In this document: positions 11,485 through 24,393 of the stretch, one piece after another | Layout of the letters: each line of letters begins with the position of its first letter | Numbering within the stretch: the first letter of the stretch is position 1 | DNA from: Typhlomys cinereus | Taxonomy: Eukaryota > Chordata > Mammalia > Rodentia > Platacanthomyidae | DNA length: 64,000 bases | Direction: 5' to 3' | Assembly: GCA_023101885.1 (NCBI GenBank) | Contig: JALPQD010000223.1 | Location: forward strand, 3,583,866-3,647,865 | The notes under the pieces: generated by a model | Database searches by the model: none | The model's input: the letters and a program-made list of their open reading frames with translations, nothing else | Told to the model about the DNA's origin: nothing | Position numbers and translations under genes: made by a program

Positions 11485-11502
11485 TGGCGACCACGAAGGG
11501 AC
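11485..11502 (+). other. Primer binding site, apparent tRNA-Arg type
   Basis: The bases TGGCGACCACGAAGGGAC start two bases after the LTR. They are complementary to the 3' end of a mammalian tRNA-Arg (CCG/TCG isoacceptor, ...GTCCCTTCGTGGTCGCCA) as I remember it, and they do not match the tRNA-Lys or tRNA-Phe primers common in rodent class II elements. The tRNA identity rests on memory and should be checked. Confidence 0.65.
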
Positions 11503-11559
11503 ACTTCTGAAATCGGATGAAGCTAAGCAGGCTTCGGGGTAAGTGAAAACTTGGGAAAT

Positions 11560-13610
11560 ATGGGGAATTTAACGTGCAGACTGGATCCAGTGCCATCAGC
11601 ACTCAAGTCCATATTAAGGAGTCCCGGGTTTGACATTTCTGATCCAGGCATTGCCAGAGTGTGGAAATTGACTCGAGTTGGATCCATGGGCTCGGGCCAC
11701 CAACATATTTTCATGGGACACATGGAATAAAGTAGAAGGTCTAGCCAGAGAGCGAGAAAGAAATCATAATATACTGTCTTCCATGGAATTTTATTCCACA
11801 ATTTCTGGGCTCAAGATGGCTTTCCTTCCCAATCCAATTCAGCCCGCACCGGAACAAAAGGTACAGGTAGAGAGGGAGGGGGCCAGAGTCATTCTGGAGC
11901 ATGGCTCCAGGGGGGTTGGAGCCAACAAGCTATCCAGGGCGCCCCCCCCCCCGCAGGGGGCTCCACCAACGAGCCATGTGGGCCCGGGATACAGGGGAAC
12001 AGAGAAGTTGCTATGTACGGGGAAGCCGAGTGGCGTGGGACCTCGGAGCTGGGGCCAGGTGGCCAAAGCTGTGGGCCCGCTGAGCCAGGGCTGGGTGGAC
12101 ATTCTGCCGGACCATGGAAGGGTACAGGAAACCATGGGGATGGTGGACATGCCTGCTGTTTAGAGAATGATAACCCATCACTGTGCGAATGCCAAGAATG
12201 TTACACAGAGTTGTGGGCTGAGACAGGGGCTCGCGGTATCGGTACCGAAGCCGCTACCCGAGGCGGTGGAGAGACTGCACGCGGCTGCAGTGGGGCAACA
12301 CGTGGGGATGTGGAACCATGTGGCGGGGGAGCCGTACATGGCTGCGACGAGGCTGTGCACAGCCGGTGGGCAGAGGTTTGCAGAAACAGACCAGCATGTG
12401 GGCCGGCATGCAGGGACAAGCAGATGCGTGAGGGAGTGGAGCTTCCCATTTGGGAAAGCCATGAGGAACAGCTGCTTGGTGAGGAAGGGCAGGGCCTACT
12501 CTGAGAGCCCAGAAAGGATGTGGGAAAGTCGCGCGCGAGAGTGCCTTGCTCCCTTTATCAAAGGGAAGAGGTTAGGAGCGCTCAGAGAACAGGGAGTGGT
12601 CCCCTGTACCTGGATTTAACTCCGCTAGGGAGAGAAAGGGATGGAAAAGGATTAAAAGGAGATCCGCCTCCATACCCCTTAGCAAAAATCCATCCTGAAT
12701 CCGCGCGTGGGCACACTGGTCCTGGCCAGGCTAGAGCAGGGAACCCAGGGCTGGAGCCCACGTATGCTGAGGCGTATCAAGTACAAGCCTATCCTGTTAA
12801 CTTAAATCCAGGGGGCAATCACCCTACAGTGTGGTATCCTTGGGAAGCAAAAGATTTTAAAAAATTAAAGTGGGCCATGCTAAAGGATGGTTCAAATTCT
12901 CCATGGGTTGAGGCCCTCCTTCAAGAGCTAGCTCACCAACCCTGTACTACTAAGGACTGGATGGATATGGCCAAAACGGTGCACCCCAGTCCCACATTCA
13001 TTAAGTGGGCAGCGCTATTTAAGAAAGAATGTGGGGTCCAACAGGCGACCATAGAAGCCCCATACTGAGACCAAGTCCGTTTGATAGGTTTAGCGGCATG
13101 GAAAAAGCTAGATGAAGGTCCTTCTAAAACACCTCTAGTAGGCGTTACACAAAAACCGGATGAGACCCTCCCCGAGTTCATTGACCAGGTGGAAAAAAGC
13201 CTCCATAGTAAACTTCCTCCAGGCCCTCTAAGGGAACAATTTGCTAAATTGTTGGTATGGGAGGGAATGAATGGGGGCCACAAAATAGCCTGTGCAGGTC
13301 TTAAGGAGAGATCCATGAGCACCTGGATTATTGCTTCACAGGATGTGGGGACTCAAAAACACCAGAGTCAAACACTCCTTGAGGCCCTGGAGACACAGAC
13401 AAAGGCACTGGCCAACACTGAGCCTTCAGGGCCAAGAGGGGAGGGGAAACAATGGAGTTTGTTTTCCTTGTGGCCAGGTGGGGCATTTCAGGAGGGAATG
13501 TCCCCAGGGTGAGGAAGGGAAGCCTAGGGAGCTAGGAGGGGCTAAGCCCCCTACAACTCCATGCCCTACGTGCCACAGAGGGCTTCATTGAAAAAGAGAC
13601 TGTAGATCAA
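11560..13610 (+). pseudogene. Degraded retroviral gag (matrix, capsid, nucleocapsid)
   Basis: The start at 11560 gives MGNLTC, a myristoylation-type N terminus, and a matrix-like stretch that stops after 56 codons (TAA at 11728). A splice-donor-like GGGTAAGT lies just upstream (about 11537-11544). A capsid-like region follows from about 12800 (motifs NHPTVWYPWEAKDFKKLK and KPDETLPEFIDQVEK), broken by a TGA at 13066. A frame change near 13445 leads to a CCHC zinc knuckle (CFPCGQVGHFRREC), with a second knuckle cut by a stop near 13590. An intact protein would package RNA and assemble particles; this one cannot. Confidence 0.75.
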
Positions 13611-13766
13611 AATTCGATTTGGAGGACAAGCCATTGTTAAAAGAAATCACCAATATTTAAAGGCCCAATTACAAAAACAGAAAGGGGGAGTAAGCCCCCA
13701 CCAACAGCTGGGATTGGTATTATTTACCATCAATGTTTTAAATTTTAAATTTTATAAAAGGACAAC

Positions 13767-13979
13767 TTGAATCGAGATTCCAAAAACACTGGGGAAGCCT
13801 ATTCACCAAACCTTCTGTTAAGGTGCGTTGGAAGGACCCCCCTAACTGGGCATTGGGGACCTGATCCCTTGATTACTATGGGAAGAGGATTCGGATGTGT
13901 CTTCCCAGTTGGGGAGTCTTCCCCGATTTGGATTCCGGGAAGGAATCTTAAAATTCTATCCACAGGAGGATCCTCATAA
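13767..13979 (+). pseudogene. Remnant of the retroviral integrase C terminus
   Basis: A 70-codon open stretch contains GPDPLITMGRGFGCVFP followed by PIWIPGR, the pattern I associate with the C-terminal end of betaretroviral integrases. Everything between the nucleocapsid knuckles and this point (protease, reverse transcriptase, integrase core) has been deleted. The remnant shows which family the element came from. Confidence 0.5.
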
Positions 13980-14689
13980 AGGAGACCCAAAAGAATCATC
14001 CCCAGACTAACAAGCCAAACCAAGGGACAAAAAGCCCTTGGGGCAGCTTTCTTTGCTTTTCTCTTTCAGAAATTATCCACAGTGTGCTCAAGGAAGATGT
14101 TAACTGTGATCCTTATAGGCCTGATTGATACCTTGCCTGGATGGAGTCAATCTGATTTGACCTAACATCTAGAAAAATTGTTCTTTTAATAACTATATTG
14201 CTTAAGTGTTTTCTCAGCATATCTTTCAGCAGAGCTCCATTCAAGACCATGCCACAGGCACCTATGGCTTTTGAACATCCCTGCCATGCCCCTGAAAAGT
14301 CATCTGCTGCCATGCCTGGTGCTGATGCCAACCTGTTTACTCTGCCATATGCATGACTACTGCCCAATGGAAAAATCTCTCCAGTCCGCTAACTTGTCAA
14401 GCGCAGTACATGTCCAATGTGCGATACCGGCCTTTAAATACGGCTCAAACCCCCAGGGTTGGTAAAGCCAACCTCATACAGAGGACTGGTAGCCAGAGAC
14501 GGGTAAGTGGAAGCCCGGCCGTGGATCAACCTAAGACAGGACTTGTAGTATTATACATGGAGACTACAAGATCCCATGACGGGTCAGACCATGGTGGGAG
14601 GTTTTACACGCCTAAGACAGGCACAGTCACTCAGGACCATTTGGTCTGCTGGGTCGCAGGTAGCCTCCTGGACCGTCTCATACATAAAC
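13980..14689. other. ERV interior without a recognisable frame
   Basis: Env would be expected here. I see only short frames (for example 133 codons from 14353) without a signal peptide, fusion peptide or membrane segment that I can defend. The stretch may be decayed env or unrelated filler retained in the non-autonomous element. Confidence 0.4.
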
Positions 14690-14701
14690 AAAAGGGGGAG
14701 A
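14690..14701 (+). other. Polypurine tract
   Basis: AAAAGGGGGAGA lies directly before the TGTTGGG start of the 3' LTR, where plus-strand DNA synthesis is primed in retroviruses. Confidence 0.8.
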
Positions 14702-15129
14702 TGTTGGGCCTGCCCAGGATTTGCCCCAGGGCATGGCCGAGCACATGGGACTAAAGATGGCGCTGAGGGCAAGGGTCTTGGGCGTAACCTGATCACTTCA
14801 CAGAGAGCCCTAATTGGCTTTCAGGTATCTACCTGCCCCCCTGTGCTGAGCGGCATTGAACTTGACCATTAGCACCTGTAGGATGTCTTGACCTTGTGAT
14901 ACAATTGATGCCTGTTTCGCGCCTTGGTGGCCTTTGTCTATAAAAGTTCCTTTTCTCCCCCCAATAAAGTGAGATCTGCTTCTGACAATCTCCCCGTTCC
15001 ATGCCGAGTCTCTGGGGGTAGAGGCGGAGGTGGGGACGGCTGGAACCTGCTTTCATCACAGCCAGCAGCTGTGTGTGTGTGTGTGTGTGAGTGAGTGAAT
15101 AAGTGCGTGAGTGGGAACCGGTTCCCACA
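14702..15129 (+). repeat. 3' LTR of the class II element
   Basis: The LTR has TGTTGGG and CCCACA ends, TATAAAA at 14939-14945 and AATAAA at 14963-14968. Its microsatellite (about 15070-15090) is short, unlike that of the 5' LTR. Outside the microsatellite and the first 100 bases the two LTRs differ at only a few positions, which argues for a fairly recent insertion. Confidence 0.85.
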
Positions 15130-15558
15130 ACATTGCAGGGACCTGTAATTGGCTTACCTGCCCTCTGTGCTGACTGCAAGTGCATGAGTGTCCTATGGCC
15201 CAGCACATGGGACTCAAGATGGTGCTGAAGGCAAAAGTCTTGGGCATGACCCTGATCACATTGCAGGGACCCATAATTGGCTAACCTGCCCTCTGTGCTG
15301 ATTGACATTGAACTTGACCATTAGCACCTGTAGGATGATTTGACCTTGTAACACAAGGTGGTCTTTGTCTATAAAAGTTCCCTTTCTCCTCCCAATAAAC
15401 TGAGATCTGCTTCTGACAATCTCCCTATCCCTTGTCGAGTGTCTGGGGGATGGGATAGAGGTGGAGGTGGGGGTGGTCGGAACCTGCCTTTCTTCACACA
15501 GCCAGCAGCTGTGTATTGAGTGAAAGAACGAGTGTGTGAGTGGGTAGTGGATCCCACA
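15130..15558 (+). repeat. Continuation of the LTR-module array and its terminal LTR
   Basis: Two more modules of the array (15130-15313) are followed by the U3-R-U5 part of a related LTR. It has TATAAAA near 15371, AATAAA near 15400 and a CCCACA end at 15558. The modules carry the same GATCACATTGCAGGGACC motif as the array before 11043. So one LTR with an expanded U3 was split by the younger provirus. It is more diverged than the two LTRs of that provirus. Confidence 0.75.
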
Positions 15559-18500
15559 ACCATGAACTATAAACCCTATAAACAAAGTAGTTATCAGATC
15601 TAGGAGTCCCACAGAGTGCCCAAACAGCTGTCTGATCTGTTGGGACAAGACTTCAGCCCAGCCCACTCCCTTTTATGCATGCTATTGCTGGTGCCCTCAC
15701 AATGGCTTCTTGTGAGGTCTGCAAGAAATGGACCACTCACAACTGGGCATAACCACAGAGGTTGGCTAGACTTTGACCTCAAGAGCCTTTCCCTCTTCTG
15801 CTGCTTTTGCTTCAGGGATCCTGGAGACTGATATTTACTTAGAAAATAAACAGATATGACTCTTCAGTGGTCTTCACAGTTGGATTTAAAAAAGCTCATA
15901 CATTTATTGGCTCTTAAGTCTAGGCTTTGGCATTAGCAACACACACCCTGTTAAGGCTGTGCTGTATGAATTGCCAGCTTTGCATTGTACAGGTAGTAAT
16001 CTGAAGCAAGCTGTTGGGCATTATGTTGCCTCAGTTTTGCCAGAGCAATTATATTTGTTCTAAGAGGTAGGTCCATTGCTCAGATGTGGACTGGGCACCT
16101 AGAGGTCCACTCATGGGACGCTATCCGTGATTCTGCTTGTTCTTGGTGATGGAAACCTGAGTTGTGCAAGTTAATAAGGAGGCTGTCCACAATGACCAGG
16201 TGCGTGAGAAAGCATACATGTCCCATTAGAAGGTGGCTTGGATGAGCCCCTACTGCACTGAGAACACATGCTGAGATTGCAGCAATGTCCAAGACCATCC
16301 CTTCCACAGCAACGGGCAATGGGTATGGAAAGTCAGAAATGGGTCAACACCTACAGTGACCCTCCCATCTAGCCCCATTAGATTAGAATCCAGCATCAGC
16401 AGAGACCAATTCAGCATGAGGTCCCAGGACTCTGCTCAGAGCTGCTGCCATGCCATAGACCCTGAAAGACTCAACTTCCCGACCCCAAAAACCTTTCTCC
16501 CCCTGGTACCACACTCTGGTGTGGCTGCTTCCAGAGCCCTGAAGGCAGGTCAGGATGGCACACGGCAGGCTGGATGCCATGCTCTAGGTGTGTCTGGATC
16601 ACTTGTGTGTTGCAGCTCCTTAGAAAGACCTTGTGCAGCATAACATGGGTCTTGGCTCTCTGCTCTCTGGAGGCACCTGTCTCTTCCTGGGCGGTCAGGG
16701 CGGATTCCCTTGCCACCCCCAGGGACACTGGAAAGGGACCACATACCTGCCCTAGTCTCTAGTTTCTCTGACGAACCAGATGCCGTTTTGATTCCTGTCA
16801 TGGTGGGTGCTCTGGCCAGTTTGTGTCCCCTCAGTGTTGGAGAACTGGCTTTCCATCTGGGTGTGGCCTCAGTTCTAGTGTTGGCTTTGGCAGCCCTGAC
16901 ATGGGTTTCCTAACTTTTTCAACTCTCTTCTTACCCTCTCTGTCTTCCCTTTAATTTAGACATCGACAATCATGAAAAACAAAATCATCCCCCCAAATAA
17001 ACCCACCAAATGTTAAAACCACCTAGTTCTGTAGCTCTTTCTATAAGTGAAGGATTCCCTTCTGCGGGAAACGTCAAGACTCAGGAAGTGAATGAAAGAA
17101 GGTTGAGGAAACTTCAGAAATTTACAGATTTCACAAAACTCCTTCTCAAGGTTTCACAGGTGGTACATTGAGAGGAGAAGATTCTCCCGCCGTCCACATT
17201 GGCAAAGGGCTTCAAGGACACAGGTTTCCTGAGGTGCCGCCCGTGCTACCTGAACTTTTCAGAGGTGCAGCTGCCCTGGAACTTCCCCTGCTCCTGCAGA
17301 CAGACCCTCATCCATACTTCTGTCTGTAACCGTGATAAACTCATTTGTTCACTAAGCTCGACTGGGTGGAATCATTTCTTTGGGCTGACCCCAGTTCCCT
17401 ACCTGAGCTACACAGACATTTACATTGTCCAAGGAAATGTCATACAATACACCTCGAAGGAATGGAGGGAGCTGCTGAACCATATGGGTCTCATTGTTTC
17501 TACCAGTTAAATATAGAGTTAAATATAGAGTTCAGGTCCAGAGAAAGTAATCAGAGATGAGTGATCCTTTCAAAGAGCTTTATTAAGAGTGTTAGAGCAT
17601 CGTTGCCATGGACAGCCATGATGGGAGACTCCAGGGAAGGAGCAGGTATTCAGGTGCACATTGAGATTCAAGGAATTATCAGTGCGGTCCTTTGATTCCC
17701 CTCAGTTCCCACCAAGAGCTCCATAACGACAGACAGCCATCCCAGATAGCATGGTGGAAGTCCTGAAGGAAAAGGGCCTTTGCTTCTCTTCACAAAAAGG
17801 AATGTTTCTTCTAAAAGATGTGACCTAGAGTATATCTACAGGTCATGGAGGAAAAGGACTAGATGAAAGCTGTAATTCAACATTGTCTTCTTATAGGAAT
17901 GACAAAATCACATGACAGGCTAGGTCAGTCTTCTCTGCTGTGGGAGCAGGACAAATGCCACTCAGAGTCAGAAAGAACTCAAAGGTTTATTACACTCTTG
18001 AGCTCTAGGGATGGAAAAGATTCCAGATTCTGAACAATTATTATCAGCTTCTAGGTCCATCTTACTGTGGGAAGACTTTTGAAATTCATACTTTCAAAGG
18101 CTAGGTCCTTGTAGTTTTAGCTCTCAGGCACTACTGTTTTACCTTCTAGTTTGTTGGAGTTTTTCTGCCCCACCATGTGCAAACATGGTGCGGGCTCCTT
18201 GACATGCCCTATGTAATAGGGGAACATTAACAATTTCAGGAGTCTTCCTGGTACAGTCTTGGTCTGGGTGTCCATGGGGCCTGGAATTACAGTTGCCAAG
18301 GGGGAGAAGCCCTATATGGCTACCAACACACTTGCTTCTCAGCTCTTTGGTTACAGCTGAGGGGTGGGGACATGGCCTGCTTTCTATGACAGATGCAGGG
18401 ACAGGACTGTGAGCTAACACTGCTGGCTGACGAAGGCCACACCCAGTGAGACATGGTTTCCTCACTCCTGCTCTGCCTAGTAGTGACCTTCAATAGGGCC

Positions 18501-19147
18501 ACAGGAATTGATGGCCTAGTCTCAAGGCAGACAGGTGTGGAGAGCTTTCTCTTCAGCCCCTGTGTGACAGGGCTGAACTAACCTTTTCAGTAGACTCCCC
18601 TCACTTTCAGATGCCCCCATCCTGAGGCACCTCCTGATGTTCTCAGGTCTCTGTCAGATTTTACCCTGACCCTGCTTCTCACTGATCAGCATTCCAGGGC
18701 AGGAGGGTCCCCCGTGCTGTACCATTGGCTCTCTCAACAATGAACATCTGGACTGAAATCTCTGTGGTTTTTACCACAGGGCTAGAATCCTGCATTATGT
18801 CCCTCCAAGCACCTGCAAGAAGACACCCTGAAACTGAAACTCCCAGGGTCCAGTGGCTGGTCACCTTGGAAGAAGCAAGGGTCTCCTCACCCTGGAGTGC
18901 AGCTTCAGGCTGTACTGCTCCATCACCAAGTACCCAGATCACTGTCCAAATTCAACCCTGTCACCCTGACACTACTCCATCACAGGCATAGTGTTGACCT
19001 TGATAGTAGTGACAGAATGGGTGCTGGCATCCAGCCTGCCTGCGCTAGCAAGGATATGAACCCCCCAGGTTTTAAGTTAACCCCGGAAAAATGCCTCAAA
19101 TTAATGTCTCACACTCCATTGCAACCCCGATGAATGACAGCCAGGAA
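15559..19147. other. No recognisable gene
   Basis: There are several open frames of 60-110 codons on both strands (for example 17199-17510 plus and 18139-18465 minus). None has motifs I recognise, and base composition changes little. Two TTTATT-containing blocks near 17580 and 17985 on the plus strand could be polyadenylation signals of minus-strand LTR relics, but I cannot define their ends. Confidence 0.45.
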
Positions 19148-21465
19148 ACAATCTCACAATTCATATGGAAGCACAAAAGGCCCAGGATTGCAAAAACAAT
19201 CCTGAGTAACAAAAACACTGCTGGAGGTATCACCATACCAAACCTTAATCTGTACTAAAAATCCATAGTAATAAATACAGCCTGGTACTGACAAGTAGAT
19301 CAATGGATAAGGGTTGAGGGCCCAGATATAAGCCCACACAACTACAGCCATTTGATCTTTGACAAAGGGGCCCAAAAATTCCAATGGAGAAAGAACAGCA
19401 TCTTCAACAAATGGTGCTGGCAAATCTGAATGTCCACATGCAGAAGATTAAAATTGGATCCATACTTGTCACCATGCACAAAAATTAATTCCAAATGGAT
19501 CAAGGACTTTAATATTAGGCCAGAGACTATAAAAACCCTAGTTGAAAGGGTAGGGAACTCCCTTGAGCTGAATGGACTAGGCCAACAGTTCCTACACAGA
19601 AATCCAATAGCACAGTCACTAGAACCAACACTCAACAAATAGGATCTTATGAAATTAAAAAGCTTGCTGTTCAGATAAAGAAATTGTAAACCCAGCAAAA
19701 AGGCAACCCACAGAATGGGAGAAAATCTTCACTAACCACATATCTGATAGAGTTCTATTACCCGGACTCCACAAAGAACTTAGAAAACTAAACAAGGAGA
19801 TAAATGGCCAAATTAAAAAAATGGGCCTGGGAACTCAAAATTAACTTCCAGGACAAAGTTGAAATGTCTAACAAATATCTTAAAAAATGTTTCACATCCT
19901 TAGTTATCAGAGAAATGCAAATCAAACGTCCCTGAGATATCATCTCACCCCCAGTCAGTATGGCAAAATTCCACAATACAAACACCACCAAATGCTGGAG
20001 AGGGTCTGAAGAGAAAGGAACTCTCTTACATTGCTGGTGGGAATGCAAGCTTATAAAACCACTCTGGCGATCACTCTGGCGATTTTTTAAAAAGTTAAAG
20101 ATTGAAATGCCATATGACCCTGCTATTCCACTTTTGGGAATAATCTCCCATAAAGCAAAAATTCTGCTCAATGACAGAAGCACAACCATAGCAGCACTAT
20201 TTATAATAGCAAAGTCATGGAATCAACCCAAATGCTCAACATTTGATGAGTGGATAAGGAAAATGTGGTACATGTATAAATGAATTAATGAAAAATGATG
20301 AATTAATGAAATATCCCAGGAAGTCGATGCAATTAGAAAAAATTATGAGTGAAGTATCCTGTATACAAAAAATTAAGCGCCATATGCATTCTCTAATAAG
20401 TGGATCCTAGTACCAAATCCACTCATTGGCATATTGAAAGATAAATCTCTGTAATACCTACAATAATTGCAAAGATTATAAACAGGAGGGAAGGGGAAGG
20501 AGGCCTCCCCCCCCAGAAATAAGAAGAGAGGGGATCATGCTTCAATACAGAATATAGGTCACCATCAAGTATTGCAAGTAAGTAACAAGACACCTGGTTA
20601 AGCTCACGCTCACTTTCCTTCCTGGTCACTTGTGACTGAGGGGGTTTGATCTCACCAATCAGGGAGGGAATAGAGACTGGCAGAGAGATGGTAACCATCC
20701 TGCAAATGGGAGACAACCCCCCCTTCCCCCTCCGCACCATGGTCCCCTACTCCTATTCCGTCTACCTTTGAATCTCCACTTACAGTAAGATTTCATTTAA
20801 ACATTTTATCTGTGGTTAGGAGGTGACCTCCAATACCAATCAGGATGGAGCCAAGGACAGTGCAGGAGAGCAAAACTGAAAACAACAACAAACCATAATT
20901 TAGAACACCAGAGACCCTACATTAATTACCTGGAACCAGACCATCCAAATCTCTCCCCATCCTAAAGCTCAGGGAAACTTGTGGAAGAGGGGACGGCAAG
21001 ATTGTAAGAGTCGAAAAATGAGGAGGACCAACAATATGCAAGATATTCCACACAAATTGGGCCGCAATCAGACTTTGCATGACCTGCACAATGGCTGACA
21101 TGTCAGTGTCCCCCCAAAGTCTAGCATGTGTCACAGGCACTAGGATCCTTAGAGGAATGGGATTAACGGTCATAATAGTGTTCACATACTAAAGGGGAAC
21201 CCAAGAAATGGTTTTGGGCAATGCCACTGAGTCCTTTCACCTCACTAGAGTGACGGACTCAGAGGGAAGTTTGGCATTCACACAAAAGGATGCTCCAGGG
21301 AATGGAGGGGGAGGGGGAGACGCTGGGAGGAGGGGAAGGAGGGGGTTAAAGGAAGGGGAAATGGGGGGAGAGTGCAAGGGAGACTGGAGAGGAGTAGAGG
21401 GAAGTAGGAGACGAGGGTACCTATTAAGCTTGTATGATTGGGGAAATTAATATTAAAAATATCAC
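19148..21465 (+). mobile_element. 5'-truncated L1, 3' end of ORF2 plus 3' UTR
   Basis: From 19148 the sequence matches the L1 at 39311 onward, including the ORF2 C-terminal region and the zinc-knuckle block ([18 protein letters not shown] at about 19990-20050, with the second Cys changed to Ser). The 3' UTR with its G-rich tract (21298-21420) and the TACCTATTAAGCTTGTATGA end follow. The frame is broken by stops and indels. No clear target duplication is visible. Confidence 0.85.
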
Positions 21466-24344
21466 AAGCCTTAGAGGGAACCTGTTATTGTTACTGTGCT
21501 GAAAGAACAGTCTTCTAAATATTTATGTTTTGTCTATAGATAAATACCACTCTCAGCCTTGGTGAGAGGAGGTTTTTTGTTGTGCACAATGGTTAATGCA
21601 GACACGCATAAGCATTGAGACACCATTACTGCTGAGTGTTCACCCTGTTATAAGAAATCTTTATCCATCCACCTTCCAAGACACAGAGCACATAGAATAA
21701 GAGGGGATAGAAAGAAGGTAGGACTCATGACCTCACAGCAGCTCTGTTATCTGCACAAGAACTGCCTGTCAGCATTGCAGCATAGCTGGGGAGCAGCTCA
21801 TGAAGCCTCAGCCCTAGCTGAGAAGCTGGTCGATGTCTTCCGGGGAAGGGAGAACTACTTTGCTTTCTGATTGTGGGTACTGAAAGGTTGCTTATGCTCT
21901 CCAGTACATCACCCAACATACATGCTCATGAGTTGAGCATGAGACCTAGTGGGGAATACTTAATAAAGGACATAAAGATGTGTGAGAACATGTGATTGGG
22001 GGGGGCTAGGTGGGAATAGATATAAAGGAAGATTGCTATAGTCATGTGTGGCTTAGGCTCCCAGAGAGGAGATACAGTCCATTATGCCAGGAATCTCACA
22101 GCAGAAGACATGGCTTGAAGGCAAACTCCCAAAGTTCCACCCAACATTCTCCCTCTAAAGGGCCATATCCTTCAGCCTACTCTTCTCATCTTTACTCTCT
22201 GCCTTCTGCCAATCAACTCCTGTTTGGGGACCTGGACACAGACCAAGGAAAAGAGTCAGCATGACTGTCTGTCTGCTCCTCTCCCTACAAAATAGCACCT
22301 GGTGGATGCCTGTGACCATCACTTCCATCCCTAGCACGAACCTGTGCATGATGTGTGTGGGGAACAATCCTCCTGCCCTACATCCTCAAAGTAAAAGCCA
22401 TCCCACTGGAAGACTGCAAGTTGGGATCAAAGCCTGTCCCCAGGACTAGAGTGATAGGCAGCAGGGGTCTTAGGAGGATGACCTTCAGTGTTCTGTGAGT
22501 ATTTATTGTTATTTCCCCCAAGAAAGCTGAATTCAGAAAGTCTTCAGTCAAAGTGTGCTAAACCTACTCAGCTAGTGAGACAAAATAGTCAAGCAGTAAT
22601 TTTATTTACTTGTTGTTAAATAGAACTTACAATAGACAAATGAAACCTGTAAACAGTTATCAGCTTAGGATATAATATTTGCATAAATTCCCAGGAGATG
22701 GAGTGAGAAGGAGATGCCCTTAGTGAATTTTTCCTTCTTCCCAGTTAGAGAATACCTCATGTTCCTTCAGAGGGATCACAGACAGGAGGCCCTTGTGACT
22801 CCTCACCCATCTGGGGCTGTGTCTACCTCGGCTGGACCCGTGAGTGGCACTTGGAGTCACTCCCAAACACTAAACAGAAAGGTGATTACAAAGAATTATC
22901 AAAGTGTCCCCCAAGGACAGGAGGGCCAAAGGTGTTTCAAACTGATAAGGAGTTGAATCACATGTGGTACAGAAGTGAAGACCCTCATCGTGACCCAGGG
23001 ACTGTGGCTCCCAGTTTAAGAAACACCAAATAGTAGCTGGCCTGGTAGGTCCGTGTCCTTCTGCTCAATGATCCTCGGAAGCAGAAGCAAGTCCTGTGCC
23101 CCAGTCCATGTGTGCAGTCAGAGGACACACCGTGCTGCTCAAGGAACACCTTGGCCGCTGCTTCACTCCTGTTTCTACTGCCTGGGACAGTCCCTCAGAG
23201 AGCACTGACCTTGTGGTCTCATAGCCACCAAGATGTCCAGTGGTCCCGCAGTATGCAGTTGGGCCAGAGGCAGCATTTCTGAGGGATGAAGCAAGTCACA
23301 GGAAGGGAGGACTGTCTCAAAGCAAACTCAGAAATTGGCTTGGCTGCAGATGCAGTTCACCTGCATGGTTGCTGATAAATGATCATCAAATGGCTCAAGG
23401 GAACAAGGGGTTTATTTTCTTAGTAATAGTCTGGTTACAGTCTGTCCAACTAGATGGGCAGAAGGAACTGGCCACACCATTTCTACATAATGGCTGAGAA
23501 AGGGATGATCCTAACTTTCCAGACCAGCATGTCTGGCCAAGTGTACATACACAAGGATGCCCCCTCTCAACCAGCTCTCTGGTTTATTCCAGGACTTGAT
23601 CCCACACACCATGGACTGGACCTTCCCCATCAGCTAGACAATCTCTTGAAGGTTTACTCTGGGCTTAATTCAACCAATAATTCTCTACAAATGTGGCCAG
23701 AGCTCAAACCCTCACAAGTCAAGTTGACACCCGTGTTTAACTATGACAACTGTATTCATAAATGACAGATCAAGTGACTGACAGGGAAGGGAAAGCTAGA
23801 AGAGCCAGGCTGGGCTGCTGGGGATTCCTGGCACTGCCTCTCACACCTTCCAGGCTCTTTAGACATCTGGATTCTCTTGTTGCAGCGGAGGAAGCTGAGA
23901 TGACAGGATGCTCACGTTTGTGCCTTTGAGTCGTCTTGGGTAGTGAGCTGTCCATCACAGGAGGGATGATCAAGAGAGCGACACTTGAAACCGCAACAGG
24001 AACATGTGGTGAGTCTGGACTAGGCTGTGTCACGATTTCAGATCCTTCACAGCAGGCAAATCCCATAGGTAGGATCCGGAAGGAGAATCAACCTGGCTAT
24101 AACTCTCAAACTTTTTTTACAAAAGTGACTTTCCACAATAGTTTCAAACAGTCTCTTCTGAATCTTCCACTGTAGTCCTGGGCTGCTGGCGTCCTTGCCG
24201 TGTTTGGCTTTGCCCTGCCTTGCTGAAGACAGGCTGTAAACGTCTAGATGACAACATGGGTAGCTTAAAGGTCACTTTCCTGAGATAGGTGAGTTTAACA
24301 AAGTAGTTGAATTTCATTTTTGTCATTGGGATATAGGTTACGGA
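21466..24344. other. No recognisable gene; one weak exon-like block
   Basis: Nothing certain is seen. A 95-bp block at 22745-22839 is bordered by CTTCTTCCCAG and GTGAGT and is open in one frame (it includes REYLMFLQRDHRQEAL). I do not recognise it, and blocks of this size arise by chance. The part from 23380 to 23765 is an interspersed repeat listed separately. Confidence 0.4.
23380..23765 (+). repeat. Interspersed repeat of unresolved class, copy 1
   Basis: This stretch resembles 53205-53625 in order and wording (GACCAGCATGTCTGGCCAAG, CTAGACAATCTC, then CTCAACCA/TCAACCAATAATTCT), with much divergence and several indels. Two copies 30 kb apart with no related flanks suggest an old dispersed element. 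I cannot name the family. Confidence 0.5.
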
Positions 24345-24348
24345 TACA

Positions 24349-24393
<45 letters not shown>

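Larger units (their letters stand above)
11043..15129 (+). mobile_element. Non-autonomous class II endogenous retrovirus, complete with both LTRs
   Basis: The element is 4087 bp: 5' LTR 11043-11482, primer site 11485-11502, a degraded gag, a remnant of the integrase end, a polypurine tract at 14690-14701, and 3' LTR 14702-15129. The flanking bases ATATTG (11037-11042) and ACATTG (15130-15135) differ by one transition and fit a 6-bp target duplication. Joining the flanks restores the array module motif GATCACATTGCAGGGACC. Protease, reverse transcriptase and most of integrase are missing, and no clear env is seen, so it must have moved using proteins from another element. Betaretrovirus-like affinity is inferred from gag and from the integrase end. 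Confidence 0.85.

Noticed and set aside
14353..14754. 133-codon frame as retroviral env
   Set aside because: No signal peptide, cleavage site or membrane segment is visible, and the frame runs into the 3' LTR.
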